From the NCBI RefSeq assembly GCF_002234535.1, contig NZ_CP022521.1:5440001-5504000 (forward strand): DNA of 64,000 nt. Direction: 5' to 3'. The notes under the pieces were generated by a model. The model saw nothing but the letters and a program-made list of their open reading frames with translations. It was not told where the DNA came from and searched no databases. Source of the DNA: Actinoalloteichus hoggarensis (lineage in GTDB: Bacteria > Actinomycetota > Actinomycetes > Mycobacteriales > Pseudonocardiaceae). Position numbers and translations under genes: made by a program. Of this stretch, positions 61,923-64,000 are shown one piece after another (the stretch's first letter is position 1; the number at the start of each line of letters is the position of its first letter).

Positions 61923-62876
61923 GTGATCGCACTGCTCGCGCCAGGACAGGGCTCTCAGTCCCCCGGCATGCTGACGCCATGGCTGGAGACCGACGGCGCC
62001 CGCGAACAGCTGGCCGACTGGTCGAAGGCCACGGGTCTCGACCTGATCAGGCTGGGCACCGAGGCCGACGCGGAGGAGATCAAGGACACGGCGGTCACCC
62101 AGCCGTTGGTCGTCGCCCTGACACTGCTGGCGGCCGAAGAACTGCGGCGCCGGATCGACGTCCCCTCGAACGCGATCATCGCGGGCCACTCCGTCGGTGA
62201 GCTGGCCGCGGCGGCGTTGGCGGGCGTGTTCGAGCCGGTCGACGCCGTACGACTCGCGGCGGTGCGCGGCCGGGAGATGGCCGACGCCTGTGCGCTGGAG
62301 GCCAGCGGGATGTCCGCCGTGCTCGGCGGCGAACCGGACGTGGTGCTCGCCCGGCTGGCCGAACTCGGCCTCGACCCGGCGAACCGCAACGGCGGCGGCC
62401 AGATCGTCGCGGCGGGCCCGGTCGACGCGCTCGGCGAGCTGAGCGCGCAGCCGCCCGAGGGCGCCAGGGTGCGGTCGCTGGCCGTCGCAGGCGCCTTCCA
62501 CACTCGTTTCATGGCTCCCGCGGAGGAGGCGCTGCGCAGGCACGCCGAAGCCGTCGCGGTCGCCGACCCGGTCCGAACGCTGCTGTCGAACTCCGACGGC
62601 GAGCCGCAGCACGACGGCGCCGAGATCCTGCGGCGACTCGTGGCGCAGGTCACCCGCCCGGTGCGCTGGGACGCCTGCATGGAGACGCTCGTCGCGCAGG
62701 GCGTCACCGCCGTCGTCGAGCTGCCGCCCGCCGGTGCCCTGGCCGGTCTGGTCAAGCGCGGCATGAAGGGCACGAAGACCGTGCCGTTGAAGACGCCCGC
62801 CGACCTCGACAAGGCAGTCGCGGCGATCACCGAACACGCCGCCGACGTCGACACCCCCTCGGAGATCACTCGATGA
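61923..62876 (+). CDS. fabD: malonyl-CoA:ACP malonyltransferase
   Basis: A 317-residue acyltransferase that loads malonate onto acyl carrier protein for type II fatty-acid synthesis. The start at GTG 61923 gives the family N-terminus 'VIALLAPGQGSQSPGM'; an in-frame GTG at 61908 would add five residues, and neither has a strong ribosome binding site. Motifs: 'GQGSQ', the nucleophile elbow 'IIAGHSVGELAAAALAG' (Ser ~90), 'VRGREMADAC' with the substrate Arg, and the catalytic His in 'VAGAFHTRFMAPA'. 'LSNSDG' and 'VRWDACMETL' are typical of the C-terminal part. The stop overlaps fabH in ATGA, showing coupled translation. acpP and fabF would be expected just beyond the window. Confidence 0.95.
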   Translation: MIALLAPGQGSQSPGMLTPWLETDGAREQLADWSKATGLDLIRLGTEADAEEIKDTAVTQPLVVALTLLAAEELRRRIDVPSNAIIAGHSVGELAAAALAGVFEPVDAVRLAAVRGREMADACALEASGMSAVLGGEPDVVLARLAELGLDPANRNGGGQIVAAGPVDALGELSAQPPEGARVRSLAVAGAFHTRFMAPAEEALRRHAEAVAVADPVRTLLSNSDGEPQHDGAEILRRLVAQVTRPVRWDACMETLVAQGVTAVVELPPAGALAGLVKRGMKGTKTVPLKTPADLDKAVAAITEHAADVDTPSEITR

Positions 62877-63859
62877 CCGCCGCACGGCCCCGGATCACCC
62901 TGCGTACCGGCCCCGCGAACACGCGAATCCTCGGTCTGGGCAGCGCCCTCGGCAACCGCGTGGTCACCAACCACGATCTCGCCAAGACGATCGACACCTC
63001 CGACGAGTGGATTCGCGAGCGTGTCGGGATCATCAGCAGACGGCTCTCCGACCCGGAGCAGACGCTGGTCGGAATGGGCATCGAGGCCGGTTCCAAGGCG
63101 GTCGCCGACGCCGGGTTAGCCGCCGCCGAGATCGACACCCTCATCTTCGCCACCTGCACGATGCCCGGCCCGATCCCGAACGCCGCGGCGCAGACCGCCG
63201 ACGCGATCGGCATCACGGCGGGCGCCGCCTTCGACCTCAACGCGGCCTGCGCGGGCTTCAGCTACGCGCTGGGCACCGCGTCCGACCTGATCCGAGGCGG
63301 GTCGTCACGTCGAGCACTGGTGATCGGCGCCGAGCGCTTCACCGACTGGGTCGACTGGGAGGACCGGGCGAACGCGATCATCTTCGGCGACGGGGCGGGT
63401 GCCGCGGTCGTCGGACCGGCCGACGAGCCGGGGATCGGCCCGGTGGTCTGGGGCAGTGCGGGCGACCTCGCGCAGACCATCCGGCTGCGCGACGGGCGAT
63501 ACATCTACCAGGAGGGTCAGTCGGTCTTCCGCTGGGCCACCACCAAGATCGCCCCGGTCGCCGAGGACGCGGTGGCGGCCGCGGGACTGACGCTGTCGGA
63601 CATCGACGCGCTCGTGCCGCATCAGGCCAACCTCCGCATCGTCGAGGCGATCGCCAAGCGACTGCGGGCCAAGGGCGCACGGGAGGACCTGGTCGTCGCC
63701 AGGGACATCGTGCACACCGGCAACACCTCGGCCGCCTCCATCCCGATCGCGCTGGACCACATGCGCGCCGCGGGCGAGATCTCCCGAGGTGACGTGGTGC
63801 TGCTGGTCGGCTTCGGCGCGGGGTTGTCCTACGCGGGGCAGGTGGTGGTGTGTCCCTGA
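62873..63859 (+). CDS. fabH: beta-ketoacyl-ACP synthase III
   Basis: A 328-residue condensing enzyme that starts type II fatty-acid synthesis by joining an acyl-CoA starter to malonyl-ACP; in Actinobacteria branched starters are usual. The ATG 62873 overlaps the fabD stop. The catalytic triad is Cys ~126 in 'DLNAACAGFSYAL', His ~250 in 'LVPHQANLRIVEAIAKR' and Asn ~284 in 'IVHTGNTSAASIPIAL'. 'TSDEWIRERVGIISRR' is the FabH-specific N-terminal motif, and 'VVLLVGFGAGLSYAGQVV' ends the fold. About 20 extra residues precede the conserved start 'ILGLGSALGNRVVTN'. The gene order fasR-fabD-fabH matches the actinobacterial fatty-acid operon. Confidence 0.96.
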   Translation: MTAARPRITLRTGPANTRILGLGSALGNRVVTNHDLAKTIDTSDEWIRERVGIISRRLSDPEQTLVGMGIEAGSKAVADAGLAAAEIDTLIFATCTMPGPIPNAAAQTADAIGITAGAAFDLNAACAGFSYALGTASDLIRGGSSRRALVIGAERFTDWVDWEDRANAIIFGDGAGAAVVGPADEPGIGPVVWGSAGDLAQTIRLRDGRYIYQEGQSVFRWATTKIAPVAEDAVAAAGLTLSDIDALVPHQANLRIVEAIAKRLRAKGAREDLVVARDIVHTGNTSAASIPIALDHMRAAGEISRGDVVLLVGFGAGLSYAGQVVVCP

Positions 63860-64000
63860 GGGCGCATGACCCCCGACGTCGCATGACCCGTCGCACCTGC
63901 TCGCCTGATACCGACGAGTAGGCACCGGCGTGCAGGCCATGCCCCCGTGGTGAGCCACACTGCACGCCGTCGTCTTCCGAGTGGGCCTGCCGGGCCGACC
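63860..64000. other. 3' end of window after fabH
   Basis: 141 bp with no start of a recognisable gene. In related operons acpP follows fabH; no acyl carrier protein sequence begins before position 64000, so the spacing here is already larger than a typical tight operon. Nothing else is seen. Confidence 0.5.

Overview
This 64-kb window is very GC-rich actinobacterial chromosome. The gene content and order point to the Pseudonocardiales or a close relative; this is inferred from gene families, not from a database match. The backbone follows the order known around Mycobacterium tuberculosis Rv2220-Rv2245: glnA2, an S33 lipoprotein peptidase and panB; then the RNase H/phosphatase, zinc-ribbon protein, Nif3-like protein, CobC-like aminotransferase, SURF1 and cobD; then ahpE, a DUF3052 protein, aceE, a PucR/FasR-type regulator, fabD and fabH. 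Between these blocks sit accessory segments, two of which look like multi-gene machines.

Layout. 1-3.2 kb: 5' part of a large glycosyltransferase with a coiled-coil tail, cut by the window edge. 3.3-16.7 kb: nitrogen, NAD and pantothenate genes (glnA2, nadE, panB), an S33 peptidase, a DinB-fold protein, a glutathionyl-hydroquinone-reductase homologue, a solute-binding-fold protein coupled to an RNB-domain RNase, an M48 protease with a long disordered N-terminus, and a small conserved protein. 17.3-25.4 kb: an eight-gene minus-strand operon resembling the core of a type IV secretion system (VirB2-, VirB3/PrgI-, VirB4-, VirB6- and VirB8-like proteins and a VirB1-like wall hydrolase), with no relaxase or coupling protein in the window. 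25.7-27.7 kb: a DUF2630 protein, a tandem-repeat histidine-rich protein and RNase P RNA (rnpB). 27.8-34.5 kb: the RNase H/zinc-ribbon/Nif3/CobC cluster, in which a NADAR domain is joined in frame to the CobC-like enzyme, plus SURF1 and cobD, whose ends overlap.

35.4-43.3 kb: a tightly coupled three-gene SMC-like operon matching JetA-JetB-JetC of type III Wadjet anti-plasmid systems. No JetD nuclease gene follows it, and JetA carries a long low-complexity tail. 43.9-48.3 kb: a DUF3152 metzincin-like protein, a GNAT acetyltransferase, a zinc alcohol dehydrogenase and an XRE/MmyB-type regulator. 48.4-55.2 kb: tRNA-Val(UAC), ahpE, the DUF3052 gene, aceE with a clear downstream hairpin, a small membrane protein and mgtE. 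55.8-59.5 kb: a frameshifted DUF4232-like remnant, an M14 carboxypeptidase, an FMN riboswitch driving a PnuX/RibM-type riboflavin transporter, and a TM-helix channel-like protein. 60.3-63.9 kb: the fatty-acid synthesis regulator followed by fabD-fabH.

Most links between genes come from stop/start overlaps (ATGA or GTGA) and are seen directly. The two observations most worth pursuing are the orphan secretion-like operon at 17.3-25.4 kb and the Wadjet-like operon without its nuclease at 35.4-43.3 kb.
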